From assembly GCF_012726195.1 (NCBI RefSeq), contig NZ_JAASAF010000004.1:436027-500026 (forward strand): 64,000 bases of DNA, in the 5' to 3' direction. This DNA comes from Rhodococcus sp. HNM0563. Lineage in GTDB: Bacteria > Actinomycetota > Actinomycetes > Mycobacteriales > Mycobacteriaceae. Below are positions 16,381-25,002 of this stretch, piece by piece. The notes beneath the pieces are model-generated. The model was not told the DNA's origin and did no database searches. It saw nothing but the letters and a program-made list of their open reading frames with translations. The translations under genes were made by a program, and so were the position numbers. The stretch's first letter is position 1. Each line of letters opens with the position of its first letter.

Positions 16381-16619
16381 GAACCGTTACCGCCCTTCGA
16401 GCGCCGACCTGACTGCAGCGCGAACGCGATTGCCAACGCGAAGCCCAGCGGCCACGCGAGAGTGAGTAGGAACAGGACGAGACCCGGCTTGCCGTCGGTG
16501 ACGATCGGTGTCAGGAAGATTGCGACCACTGCCACGATGCCCACCAGGAAGCACGCGATGGCGGCGTTGAGCAGGCCCCGACGGGGTGCACGAGCTGAAT
16601 CGGAAGAAGAGTTACCCAC
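16377..16619 (-). CDS. Small two-TM membrane protein, function unknown
   Basis: An 80-residue protein with a short Ser/Arg-rich N-terminus, two hydrophobic segments ([19 protein letters not shown] and [20 protein letters not shown]) and a basic Gly-rich tail. I do not recognise a named family. The ATGA overlap with the YccF gene suggests the two products act together in the membrane. Confidence 0.7.
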   Translation of the reverse strand: MGNSSSDSARAPRRGLLNAAIACFLVGIVAVVAIFLTPIVTDGKPGLVLFLLTLAWPLGFALAIAFALQSGRRSKGGNGS

Positions 16620-16771
16620 GTGTCCACGGTAGTCGCCGGCAGTCGGGGGCGGAATGTGCGCCGGGGTACACTGAATGCGTCTGCGCGTCCCGCTCGATGA
16701 GTTTGGGGCGCGTTGTTTTGCATGTCCATATCGTGCCCACGGGCACGGCCGTCCAGGAGCAGGTGAGCGCG

Positions 16772-17182
16772 GTGCCGACCGGCAAGGTGAAATGGTACGA
16801 CGTCGAGAAGGGCTTCGGCTTCCTGTCTCAGGATGAAGGCGAGGACGTCTATGTTCGCGCGTCGGCGCTCCCCGAGGGTGTCGAGAGCCTCAAAGCGGGC
16901 CAGCGCGTCGAATTCGGAATGGCGGTCGGTCGTCGCGGACCGCAGGCGCTCAAGGTCGAATTGCTCGAGAAGCCGTCGCTGCGGCAACAGGCCGGACGGC
17001 GCGAGGCACCGGCGCGTGAGCGACGCTCGCCCGACGAACTGCACGGCATGGTCGAGGACATGATCAAGCTTCTCGAAGTCGCGGTCCAGCCCGACCTCCA
17101 GCGTGGACGCTACCCGGACCGCAAGGCGGGACAGCGGATCTCCGAGGTCATGCGCGCCATCGCGCGCGAACTCGATCACTGA
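16772..17182 (+). CDS. Cold-shock-domain protein with C-terminal extension
   Basis: A 136-residue protein. Residues ~1-65 form a cold-shock OB fold with [15 protein letters not shown] (RNP1 region) and DVYVRASAL (RNP2 region), so it should bind single-stranded nucleic acid. The second half is a basic linker and a helical domain [17 protein letters not shown]...[14 protein letters not shown] that is typical of the mycobacterial CspB-like Rv0871. GTG 16772 is chosen because the product then aligns with Rv0871 ([10 protein letters not shown]); a GTG nine bases upstream with an AGGAG is possible. It is divergent from the small membrane gene and ends at a strong terminator. Confidence 0.9.
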   Translation: MPTGKVKWYDVEKGFGFLSQDEGEDVYVRASALPEGVESLKAGQRVEFGMAVGRRGPQALKVELLEKPSLRQQAGRREAPARERRSPDELHGMVEDMIKLLEVAVQPDLQRGRYPDRKAGQRISEVMRAIARELDH

Positions 17183-17205
17183 GCGGACCGCGAGGTCAGA
17201 AACGT

Positions 17206-17242
17206 CGAATGCCGTATCCGATCGAATCGGATACGGCATTCG
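17206..17242. terminator. Bidirectional terminator between cold-shock gene and DUF2771 gene
   Basis: CGAATGCCGTATCCGAT (17206-17222), loop CGA, and ATCGGATACGGCATTCG (17226-17242) form a perfect 17-bp stem between convergent genes. Confidence 0.88.
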
Positions 17243-17281
17243 GTCATCATCGGACCGAGGAGTGACCTCGACCGGGCCGCG

Positions 17282-17776
17282 TCAGAACGTCTGGACAGCC
17301 CACACGGCGTGAGCGATCGGCTCGCCGGCTTCGTCGACCACAGCGGAGGGCAACTGGACTTCCACGCCGAGCAACTGCAGATTCGGATCGCTCGGCACGG
17401 TGATCGCGCGCTGCTGTCCCGGCTCGACCATGATGCCGTCGAGGAACGTCTCACCCGTCTGGAGATCGCCGTACACGGCGATCAGACGCCACGGTGCACC
17501 CGAGATCTCCGACGGCAGCGACAACTGAAGCGGGAATCCGGCGCGAACGGGGAGTTGCGTGATCGGATTCTCGACGCAGTCCTCGAGATTGATGTTGCAG
17601 TGCTGTGTCGGAGGGACCGTGACCGAGTTTCCGTCTCCGAAGGCTGTGATCTCGGGCAGTCGCGGCTCGGCCGAGTCGACGAGTCTCCACACCACCGCGC
17701 CGATACCCACGGCGACCACCACCAGGACTACCGCGATCAGCGCGATCGCCTTCTTCGTCCGGGCTTGCAGATTCAT
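17282..17776 (-). CDS. DUF2771 exported/membrane-anchored protein
   Basis: A 164-residue protein with a short basic N-terminus, one membrane anchor or uncleaved signal (KAIALIAVVLVVVAVGIGAV) and an extracytoplasmic beta-rich domain with two cysteines (HCNINLEDC). It corresponds to the DUF2771 family (Rv0875c), of unknown function. The ATG overlaps the stop of the MFS-type gene upstream (ATGA), so they are co-translated. Confidence 0.8.
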   Translation of the reverse strand: MNLQARTKKAIALIAVVLVVVAVGIGAVVWRLVDSAEPRLPEITAFGDGNSVTVPPTQHCNINLEDCVENPITQLPVRAGFPLQLSLPSEISGAPWRLIAVYGDLQTGETFLDGIMVEPGQQRAITVPSDPNLQLLGVEVQLPSAVVDEAGEPIAHAVWAVQTF

Positions 17777-19488
17777 CGGCTCCCATTTCGTGTCGGCTGC
17801 TCATCCGTGCGCACGCGACGCTCGTCGGCAGGTTCGGTGGAGGCGTGCTCGGGCCTCCTGCCGCCCAGGCCGGGCAGCAACGTCTTTCCACGGTAGGTGA
17901 GCAGGGTCTGCGCGAAACCGAGAACCAGCACCACCGTCACGACCGAGAACCCGATCCACAGCTCGGTCGGAAGCAGAACCCCCATGGCGCCCCCCAGCAC
18001 CCAGCTCAGCTGCAGGACGGTCTCGGACCGGCCGAATCCGGAGGCAATGGACTCCTCGGGCAGATCCTGTTGCAGCGAGGCGTCGAGCGAGACCTTCGCG
18101 AGGGCGCTGGCGCAGGCGGCGACCAACGCGGCCAGGGCGGCGGCGAGCACGTTGTCCGTTGCAGCCACGATCGCCGCCACGACGACTGCTGCGGCCGCGC
18201 AACGCACAACGATCAGCGCGGGACGCCCCAACGCCATCCGTGCGCCGGTCGCATTCCCAGCGAAATTCCCGATCGCGGCGGCAGCGCCGACGAGGCCGAG
18301 CATCGCAGCCTGCATGAGCGGTGATTGTTCGGTGGCGCTCTTCGCCACGAAGGCGATGAACAGGGTGAGGAACCCGGTGAGCACACGGATGGTGCCGTTG
18401 CCCCACAACCCGGTGACAACCGTGCGGCCGAGGGGCTGCCTGTTCTTGCCGCCGGGGGAGAGCACCTCGGTCTTGGTGTCGAGCACCTCGGTGCGGGCAT
18501 CGGACCCGCGGTACGACAATGTCGCGGGTACCTCACCCTCGGTGACCTCGACCCAGGCCGGTATCCGCATGCTCAGGTACGCGCCGAGAACGGTGATCGC
18601 GGCACACAGCCACAGTGCGCCCGCCGAATCGAACGCCCACGCTGCTGCACCGGCAATCGCTCCGGCGCCGAGGGTGCCTCCGACCAAGCCGAACACGGTG
18701 AGTCGGGAATTGACACGCACCAGGTCTATCTCGGGTGGCAACACGCGCGGGGTGACCGCGGATTTGAGCACCGCGAACGATTTGCTGAGCACCATCATTG
18801 CCAGCGCGGCGGGATACAGTGCCCAACTGTCGAAGTTGAAGATCAAGATGACGGCGAGGACGGTCCGCAACCCGAACGACGTCGCCAGCGCCACGCGACG
18901 ACCGTGCTGAAGCCGATCCAGGAGCGGACCGATCAACGGGGCGATGACGGCGAACGGCGCGATGGTGATGAGCAGATACAACGCGACCTTCGTCTTGTCC
19001 TCACCGGTCGCCGCCGAGAAGAACAGCGTGTTCGCCAGCGCCACCGCCATCGCGGCGTCGGCCGCGAAGTTCGCCATGGTCGCGTACATCAGTGCCGTCA
19101 GGCCCGACTTGTCGGCGCCGTCGGCGGTTGCGGCCCGACGGAACGTGGCGATTCCCTTGTTGGTGAGCTCGCGGCTTCGGAACGCAGCAACGCGCGTCAC
19201 GGTGAGTTTGCGGGGCATTCTCGGAGCGCGGGGCCCACTGGTGTCGCCCGCGCGGTCGTCCTTCGCGTCCGCGGAATCCTTCGACTGTCCGGCGCCTCTC
19301 CCCACCGCGCGCTTGTCGGTGTCCTCGGGGCGCGAGCGATACGACTCGTCTATCGGATGCAATGGCGGCAACGGTGTGCGGCGCGCAGAGGTGCGGCGCG
19401 GCGGCGGATAGTTGCTGTACCCCGGATGCCGAGAGCCCGGGGCACGATCGTCCGCCTTGTCGGCAGGTCGCTCTTCCCGTTCGGTCAC
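17773..19488 (-). CDS. MFS-type membrane protein (Rv0876c type)
   Basis: A 571-residue protein: ~120 residues of hydrophilic, Pro/Arg/Asp-rich cytoplasmic N-terminus, then about 10-12 hydrophobic segments starting at ALMYATMANFAADAAMAVAL, with FAVIAPLIGPLLDRLQHGRR resembling the MFS loop 2-3 signature. A ~50-residue soluble insert splits the two halves (TEGEVPATLSYRGSDARTE). It matches the mycobacterial Rv0876c transporter family; substrate unknown. GTG 19488 is chosen; further upstream codons lack similarity. The 3' end overlaps the DUF2771 gene. Confidence 0.82.
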   Translation of the reverse strand: MTEREERPADKADDRAPGSRHPGYSNYPPPRRTSARRTPLPPLHPIDESYRSRPEDTDKRAVGRGAGQSKDSADAKDDRAGDTSGPRAPRMPRKLTVTRVAAFRSRELTNKGIATFRRAATADGADKSGLTALMYATMANFAADAAMAVALANTLFFSAATGEDKTKVALYLLITIAPFAVIAPLIGPLLDRLQHGRRVALATSFGLRTVLAVILIFNFDSWALYPAALAMMVLSKSFAVLKSAVTPRVLPPEIDLVRVNSRLTVFGLVGGTLGAGAIAGAAAWAFDSAGALWLCAAITVLGAYLSMRIPAWVEVTEGEVPATLSYRGSDARTEVLDTKTEVLSPGGKNRQPLGRTVVTGLWGNGTIRVLTGFLTLFIAFVAKSATEQSPLMQAAMLGLVGAAAAIGNFAGNATGARMALGRPALIVVRCAAAAVVVAAIVAATDNVLAAALAALVAACASALAKVSLDASLQQDLPEESIASGFGRSETVLQLSWVLGGAMGVLLPTELWIGFSVVTVVLVLGFAQTLLTYRGKTLLPGLGGRRPEHASTEPADERRVRTDEQPTRNGSR

Positions 19489-19582
19489 TCTTCGATTCTT
19501 CACCACCGCGCACGTGTTGTGCAGTCGGGCCGGTTGTCGCGTCGCGCGCAATGCCCGGGCGTGCAGGCCGCGCGTGCCGCAC

Positions 19583-20383
19583 TCACGGGACGAACCGGAC
19601 TTCGAACAGCGTCGGCCACAACTTGCCTGTCACCAGGAATCGGTCCGTACCGGGGATGTGGGCGATGCCGTTCAAGACATCCACCTCGTCTCGATCGGCT
19701 TCGTCGAGTCGGTTGCGCAGGGCAGATGCGTCGATCGCGGCCTCGACCCGCCCGGACTCGGGATCGATCCGCACGATCTCCTCGGTCTTCCACACGTTCG
19801 CGTAGACGGCGCCGTCGTCGGTGCATTCGAGTTCGTTCAGGTTCGACACCGCACGGCCGTCGCGATGTACCGTCACCCGTCCCAGTTCGGCAAACGTGTC
19901 GCGGTCCCGGAACGTGAGGTCTGCGGAGCCGTCGCTCATCACGAGCCGGACGGGTTGGTCGCACAGACCCCAGCCCTCACCGTCGTAGTCGATCCGTCGC
20001 TGCTCCGTCAAAGTGTCGCGGTCGCGGACGAACGCCACACCGTCCTTCCACGTGAGCTGCCACACCGCCGTGTCGGTGACGGTGATGCCTTCCCCGAACA
20101 TGTCGTCGGGAAGCGGCACCCGGATGCGTTCGGTGGGGGAGTCGAGTGGGCGGGCCGACAGCCATGACGACCCCTCACGCCCGGTGCCCTCGAACAATTC
20201 ACCGTCGTCCACTTCGAGGCCCTGGGTGAATGCCGCCGGATCGTGTGGATGCTCCGCAACGACCTCGACGCGTAGTCGATCCACGGGTGGCCCGGTTTCG
20301 CCGACGACGGTGTCGCTGCATCCCGCGGTCAGGAGGACGAGTGCGAGCACGAAGGGAGCCGGTCGACGTGTCATGGGGTTCAT
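19583..20383 (-). CDS. Glutaminyl-peptide cyclotransferase (QC family) lipoprotein
   Basis: A 266-residue lipoprotein: signal peptide with lipobox LTAGC (cysteine at residue 22), then a five-bladed beta-propeller of the plant/bacterial glutaminyl cyclase type, with FTQGLEVDDGELFEGTGREG, ITVTDTAVWQLTWKDG, GWGLCDQPVRLVMSDGSADL, SNLNELECTDDGAVYANVW and VLNGIAHIPGTDRFLVTGKLWP blocks that are diagnostic. The enzyme converts N-terminal Gln to pyroglutamate on secreted peptides. The ATG at 20383 is preferred because of upstream AGGAGGG. It lies between the MFS gene and the divergent DUF3027 gene. Confidence 0.88.
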   Translation of the reverse strand: MNPMTRRPAPFVLALVLLTAGCSDTVVGETGPPVDRLRVEVVAEHPHDPAAFTQGLEVDDGELFEGTGREGSSWLSARPLDSPTERIRVPLPDDMFGEGITVTDTAVWQLTWKDGVAFVRDRDTLTEQRRIDYDGEGWGLCDQPVRLVMSDGSADLTFRDRDTFAELGRVTVHRDGRAVSNLNELECTDDGAVYANVWKTEEIVRIDPESGRVEAAIDASALRNRLDEADRDEVDVLNGIAHIPGTDRFLVTGKLWPTLFEVRFVP

Positions 20384-20468
20384 TTTCCCGGTGTTCCCTC
20401 CTGCTTCTTCTCAGCAGTCTCATGTCTTCTCGTGGCCGGGCACCATGCCGGGGCAACAGTCCGGCACA

Positions 20469-21320
20469 ATGGTGCCCGTGAGCGTTGCATCTTCTGCCGT
20501 TGCCCCCGGAACGGTTCCTTCGGTGGATCCGGCCGTCCGATCGGTGCTCGCGGAGGCCGTCGAGGTCGCTCGGGCTGCCCTGAGCGAGGTCGGAGAGGGC
20601 GCGGTCGGCACCTATCTGGGCGTCACCGCCGAGGACGAATGCGCAGCGACCCACCGCTTCGCAGCCGATCTGGTCGGGTATCACGGCTGGCAGTGGGCCG
20701 TTGTGGTGGCCGCGGCACCCGAATCCGATCACGTCACCGTCAGTGAACTCGTATTGCTTCCGGGCCCCGAATCGCTGGTTGCGCCCGCATGGGTGCCGTG
20801 GAACGAACGCATCCGCCCCGGCGACCTGGGGCCCGGCGACCTGCTGGCCCCTGCGCCGGACGACGAGCGGCTCGTTCCCGGCTACACCGCCTCAGGTGAT
20901 CCCGACGTCGACGAGACCGCCGGTGAAATCGGGCTCGGCCGCAAACAGGTGATGAGTCGCGAAGGCCGGCTCGCCGCAGCAGAGCGCTGGTTCGACGGTG
21001 AATACGGCCCCCGCTCGGAGATGGCGAAGGCCGCACCGTCGACGTGCATGCTGTGTGGGTTCTACCTGCCGCTCGCAGGGTCGCTGCGGGCAGCGTTCGG
21101 TGTGTGCGGAAACGAACTCGCCGCCGACGGTCATGTGGTGCACGCCGAATACGGTTGCGGCGCCCACTCCGATACCACCCTGCCCACCGGCGCGGGTTCA
21201 CCGAAGTTCGACGCGTACGACGACGGAGCGGTGGAGGTCGTCGAACTTCCCGGTGCCGCTGCAGAGCCCACCGACCACCCAGCCGTCACCGAGAACGCAC
21301 AGTCGGAACAGACCGACTGA
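20469..21320 (+). CDS. DUF3027 protein with putative zinc-ribbon cysteines
   Basis: A ~283-residue soluble protein matching the DUF3027 family (Rv0877). Conserved blocks: TYLGVTAEDECAATHRFAAD, LGYxGWxW-like YHGWQWAVVVA, PAWVPWNERIRPGDLGPGDLL and a C-terminal cysteine cluster (STCMLCGFYLPLAG...CGNELA...YGCGAHS) that could bind zinc. Function is unknown. The frame continues open upstream, but the family N-terminus and the divergent QC gene argue for a start at ATG 20469 or a nearby GTG (20478). It is followed one base later by the ATPase gene. Confidence 0.78.
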   Translation: MVPVSVASSAVAPGTVPSVDPAVRSVLAEAVEVARAALSEVGEGAVGTYLGVTAEDECAATHRFAADLVGYHGWQWAVVVAAAPESDHVTVSELVLLPGPESLVAPAWVPWNERIRPGDLGPGDLLAPAPDDERLVPGYTASGDPDVDETAGEIGLGRKQVMSREGRLAAAERWFDGEYGPRSEMAKAAPSTCMLCGFYLPLAGSLRAAFGVCGNELAADGHVVHAEYGCGAHSDTTLPTGAGSPKFDAYDDGAVEVVELPGAAAEPTDHPAVTENAQSEQTD

Positions 21321-21321
21321 C

Positions 21322-24084
21322 GTGCACGCCTCCGACACCGCGGATCCGTTCGGCACCGCGGCGCTGCGCGATGGTCTCGTCACCGCGTGGCAGTCATCGC
21401 CGACACGCTTGCGGGAGGACATCGCCACCGAAGCGGATCTCGTCCGCGCCGGATACCGCGACCGGGTTCTGACCGAGCTGGCCCAGAACGCTGCCGACGC
21501 TGCAAGTCGTGCCGGTGTCCCGGGCACGCTGCGGGTGTGGCGCGTCGGAACCTGCCTGCATGTCGCCAACACCGGAGCGCCCCTCGACGAGGCCGGTGTC
21601 CAGGCACTGACCGCGTTGCGTGCGTCGAGCAAGACCGCTGGTATCGGACGGTTCGGCGTCGGATTCACCGCCGTTCTCGCGATTTCCGACGAGGTGGAGG
21701 TGCGGTCGCGCACCGGGGCCATCAGGTTCTCCGCTGCACAGACCCGTGACCTGCTGACCGAACACGGATTGGCCGTGTCCGGCCGCACTGTGCCGACTCT
21801 GCGTCTGGTGTGGCCCAGCACGACGGCACCGGTTGAGGGGAGCGACACCGAAGTGGTGCTCGACGTCCGTTCCGGAATCGATGTCGAAACGCTGCTCGGC
21901 GACTTCCGCCGCGAGGCGGTCGATCTGTTGCTCGAACTGCCCTCACTGCAGACGATCGTCATCGACGACGCCGAGTTCGTCCGCACCGAACGTGTTCTCG
22001 AGTCCGGTCTGCGGGAACTGCGCATCGGCGATCACTGCTGGTGGGAGCATCGTGGCGCTTCGACCCGATGGCTCGTGCCCGTCGTCGACGGTGTGGTCCG
22101 GCCGGTCGGCGACGACGTGCTCCGCGCACCCACCCGGTCGGACGAGGAACTGTCGTTGCCCGCCCTTGTCGTCGCCGACATTGCGATGCAGCCCGACCGG
22201 CGGCGGGTTCTGCCGGGCGCGCCCGTGGAACAGCTTGCGTCGGGCTACGCAGACTTCGTCGCGGCACTACCCGGTGATCAGCGACTCGCAGTGGTGCCCA
22301 CACCGGGTTTCGCGCGCAGCGAGGTCGACGGACGCATCCGTGAGGCACTGTTCGACGAGCTGCGTCGCACCCGGTGGTTGCCCGCCGCAGGCGGGGGCGA
22401 CGATCTCGCGCCCGACCGCGCGACAGCGCTGACCGGACTCGACGACGCTCTTGCCGAGGCACTCGACGAGGTCGTCCCGGGACTGATCTCTCCGGCGTTG
22501 TGCTCACCTCGACACGCGGCGGCGCTTGCTGCGCTCGACGTGCACCGCATCGGTCTCGCGCGAGTCGCCGATCTACTTGCCGGGCACTCGCGGGAGCCGG
22601 CCTGGTGGAACAGGTTGTACGAGGCGCTGGCGCCCCTGGTCGTCGACGCCGTCGCGGCCGAGGAGCTCGCGGCCCTTCCAGTGCCGCTGTCCGATGGGCG
22701 GACCGTGACCGGGCCGCGGACCGTCGTGCTGCACGACCTCGGCTCCGTCGCATTTCCGTGGGTGAGGCTTGTGCACCCCGATGCGGCGCACCCGCTGCTG
22801 ACCCGGCTCGGCGCGGGTGTCGCGACAGCAGAAGATCTGCTCGGTGATCCGGCGCTCGCCGCAGCCATCGACGAGGTGTACGACGATCCCGACGACCGAG
22901 CGGCCGAGGACCTCGCCGCCGTCGTGTTGACACTCGTCGCGAAGGTCCCCGCAGGGGCCGTGCCCCGCGAACTCGGGAGGCTGTTGTTGCCCGGCGCGGA
23001 TGGTGAACTCGCACCCGCTGACGAACTGCTTCTTCCGGATGCACCTCTCGCGGAAGTTCTCGTCGAGGATTCGCCGTTCGGCACGATCGACGCCGATTAC
23101 GTCGAGAAATACGGCGCCGCTGCGCTGCGGGCGATCGGCGTCGGATGGGGATTCACCGTGTTGCGCGCCGACCTGCCGACCGGACCCGACCACGACCTGC
23201 CCGACGAGGACGTCTGGTGGCAGACGATCGATACCGATCCCGACACGCTGGTAGCGGTGCGCGATCTCGACCTCGTCGACGAGACCCGCTGGGAGCGGGC
23301 GCTCTCGCTGCTCGCTGCCGAGCCCGACACCGCGGCGACACTCACCGACCGTGACGGCTACACGGCTTGGTGGCTGCGCACCTACGCCGTCCTGGGCGAT
23401 CAGCCGCTCGGCCACCTACGGTACGTGGACGACGCGGTCTTCGACGGTCTGCTCGATCCGTGTACGCATCCCGATGCGGGAGCCTTCCGTACCTGCCTGG
23501 CCGGAACCCGGGTCGACGATCCTCACCTCGCCGAGATACTCCTCGATCGGCTCGCCGATCCGGGGCGGCGTCCGGACCCCGCCGCTGTCGTGGCTGCGCA
23601 CACCGCGCTCGCGCAGTCCTACGCCGCGGGCACCGTCGATCTCGACGGCGTGATCCTGCCGGCCGGAGTTCGTAGCCTCGCGGGCTCTGTCGTCGATGCC
23701 GCAGATGCTCTCGTGGCCGACCGGCCGTGGTTCGCTTCGGCGATTCCGGCCGATCGGCTGATCGTCGTCGACCACGCTGCCGCGGCCCCGCTCGCCGAGT
23801 TTCTCGACATCGCGGCAGCGTCGGCCGTGATGTCCGGCGAACCGACGGGGCCGGGAGAGGCCACGACGTGGCGGCGTGAACCGGATGCGGTGCTCGCCGC
23901 GGTGGCGTCGGGCCTTCCGATACCGACGACGCCACTGGTGATACACGAACAGCTCACGGTGCGCTGTACCGGCGCGATCACCGGCGAGCGCGCGGTGCCG
24001 TGGTGGGTCGACGTCTCCGGCACCGTCCACTGCACGCGTCTCGGCCTGCCGGCGGCCCTCGCCGGGTTGTCCCGTAAGTCGTGA
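21322..24084 (+). CDS. Large Hsp90/sacsin-like GHKL ATPase protein
   Basis: A ~920-residue protein. The N-terminal ~250 residues are a GHKL (Hsp90/sacsin) ATPase: N-box ELAQNAADAASRAG with the catalytic-type Glu and Asn, G1-like LHVANTGAPLDEAG, and G2 IGRFGVGFTAVLAIS. The remaining ~650 residues are Ala/Leu/Asp-rich helices without a recognised domain. Bacterial sacsin-like proteins are annotated as chaperone-like, and no role is established to my knowledge. GTG 21322 is placed one base after the DUF3027 stop, indicating tight coupling with that gene; a much longer open frame reaching back to 20998 is antisense-like shadow of DUF3027. Confidence 0.78.
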   Translation: MHASDTADPFGTAALRDGLVTAWQSSPTRLREDIATEADLVRAGYRDRVLTELAQNAADAASRAGVPGTLRVWRVGTCLHVANTGAPLDEAGVQALTALRASSKTAGIGRFGVGFTAVLAISDEVEVRSRTGAIRFSAAQTRDLLTEHGLAVSGRTVPTLRLVWPSTTAPVEGSDTEVVLDVRSGIDVETLLGDFRREAVDLLLELPSLQTIVIDDAEFVRTERVLESGLRELRIGDHCWWEHRGASTRWLVPVVDGVVRPVGDDVLRAPTRSDEELSLPALVVADIAMQPDRRRVLPGAPVEQLASGYADFVAALPGDQRLAVVPTPGFARSEVDGRIREALFDELRRTRWLPAAGGGDDLAPDRATALTGLDDALAEALDEVVPGLISPALCSPRHAAALAALDVHRIGLARVADLLAGHSREPAWWNRLYEALAPLVVDAVAAEELAALPVPLSDGRTVTGPRTVVLHDLGSVAFPWVRLVHPDAAHPLLTRLGAGVATAEDLLGDPALAAAIDEVYDDPDDRAAEDLAAVVLTLVAKVPAGAVPRELGRLLLPGADGELAPADELLLPDAPLAEVLVEDSPFGTIDADYVEKYGAAALRAIGVGWGFTVLRADLPTGPDHDLPDEDVWWQTIDTDPDTLVAVRDLDLVDETRWERALSLLAAEPDTAATLTDRDGYTAWWLRTYAVLGDQPLGHLRYVDDAVFDGLLDPCTHPDAGAFRTCLAGTRVDDPHLAEILLDRLADPGRRPDPAAVVAAHTALAQSYAAGTVDLDGVILPAGVRSLAGSVVDAADALVADRPWFASAIPADRLIVVDHAAAAPLAEFLDIAAASAVMSGEPTGPGEATTWRREPDAVLAAVASGLPIPTTPLVIHEQLTVRCTGAITGERAVPWWVDVSGTVHCTRLGLPAALAGLSRKS

Positions 24085-24097
24085 GCATCGACAGCAC

Positions 24098-24646
24098 GTG
24101 AACATCGACGAGGCGACACTCGATTGGGTTGTCGGCATTCGCAGCCCGGAGCTCACAACGGCGCTCACTCTGGTCACCCACGCCGGCGGCGGGATCGCGA
24201 ACCTGGTGATCGCCACGACTGCGGTGCTGCTGCTCTTACGGACCTCGAGGCCGGCAGACGCGTTACTGGTCGGGGGAGCGGTGGCCACGGCATGGCCTGT
24301 TATGACGGCGATCAAGAATCTGGTGGTCCGGGCGCGTCCGGACGAACCCGAACGGCTGCTGCACCTTGCCACGTGGTCGTTTCCATCGGGACACGCGATG
24401 ATGAGCGCGGTGCTTGCGACGACCCTCGCGGTCGTCGCGATGCGCGTGTGGCCCCGTGGCGATGGCCGGAGAACGGTCGCGATCGTCGGTCTCGGTACCT
24501 ACACGGTGCTGGTGGGGCTGAGCCGTGTGTACCTCGCGGTGCACTGGTTGACCGACGTCCTCGCCGGGTGGATTCTCGGCTTCGGCTGGGCGTTACTGTG
24601 GGTGTGGTTGCTCACGTGGGTGCAGGGCAACCGGCTACGCGGCTAG
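24098..24646 (+). CDS. PAP2-family membrane phosphatase
   Basis: A 182-residue integral membrane phosphatase with about five hydrophobic segments. The three catalytic motifs are present: KNLVVRARP (K-x6-RP), PSGHA (PSGH) and SRVYLAVHWLTDV (SR-x5-H-x3-D). It likely dephosphorylates a lipid phosphate or pyrophosphate (phosphatidylglycerol phosphate, undecaprenyl or decaprenyl pyrophosphate types) at the outer membrane face. GTG at 24098, 13 bases after the ATPase gene, probably the same operon. Confidence 0.9.
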   Translation: MNIDEATLDWVVGIRSPELTTALTLVTHAGGGIANLVIATTAVLLLLRTSRPADALLVGGAVATAWPVMTAIKNLVVRARPDEPERLLHLATWSFPSGHAMMSAVLATTLAVVAMRVWPRGDGRRTVAIVGLGTYTVLVGLSRVYLAVHWLTDVLAGWILGFGWALLWVWLLTWVQGNRLRG

Positions 24647-24672
24647 CTCGTGACGCCGAGGCCTCGGTGGTC

Positions 24673-24921
24673 TCACTCGAGACCCACCTGCGCACCCCGC
24701 CGACCGCGACGCGACGCCGAGCGTTGAACGAGGAACAGTCCAGTTCCCAAGAGCCCCACGATGATTCCGGCGATGCAGACTGGAAGTGCAGCCGACCAGC
24801 GCTCGCCGATGATCAGGACCGCGAGCGTGACGACCACCCAGAGCCCCGTTCCGATCGCGAGTGCGGGCCGGGGGTCGGCGATGGCACGGATCCGTCCGGC
24901 GATGATTTCTGAATCTCTCAC
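24673..24921 (-). CDS. DUF2530 small membrane protein
   Basis: An 82-residue protein with a short N-terminal DPRPALAIGTGLWVV signature, two hydrophobic segments, and a basic Arg-rich tail. It corresponds to DUF2530 (Rv0879c), conserved next to the MarR gene in mycobacteria. Function unknown. It converges with the PAP2 gene and is divergent from the NCS2 permease. Confidence 0.78.
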   Translation of the reverse strand: MRDSEIIAGRIRAIADPRPALAIGTGLWVVVTLAVLIIGERWSAALPVCIAGIIVGLLGTGLFLVQRSASRRGRRGAQVGLE

Positions 24922-25002
24922 GAATTGCAGATTAGATCCTCATCGCTGCAATAATCTTCACCCGTTGCGACGCACCGTACTCGACGAGCGGAAAAAGTGG
25001 AC

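Noticed and set aside
18325-19917. A 530-codon plus-strand frame opposite the MFS-type gene.
   Set aside because: The product is Arg/Gly-rich without domains, while the minus strand encodes a homologue of the Rv0876c family.
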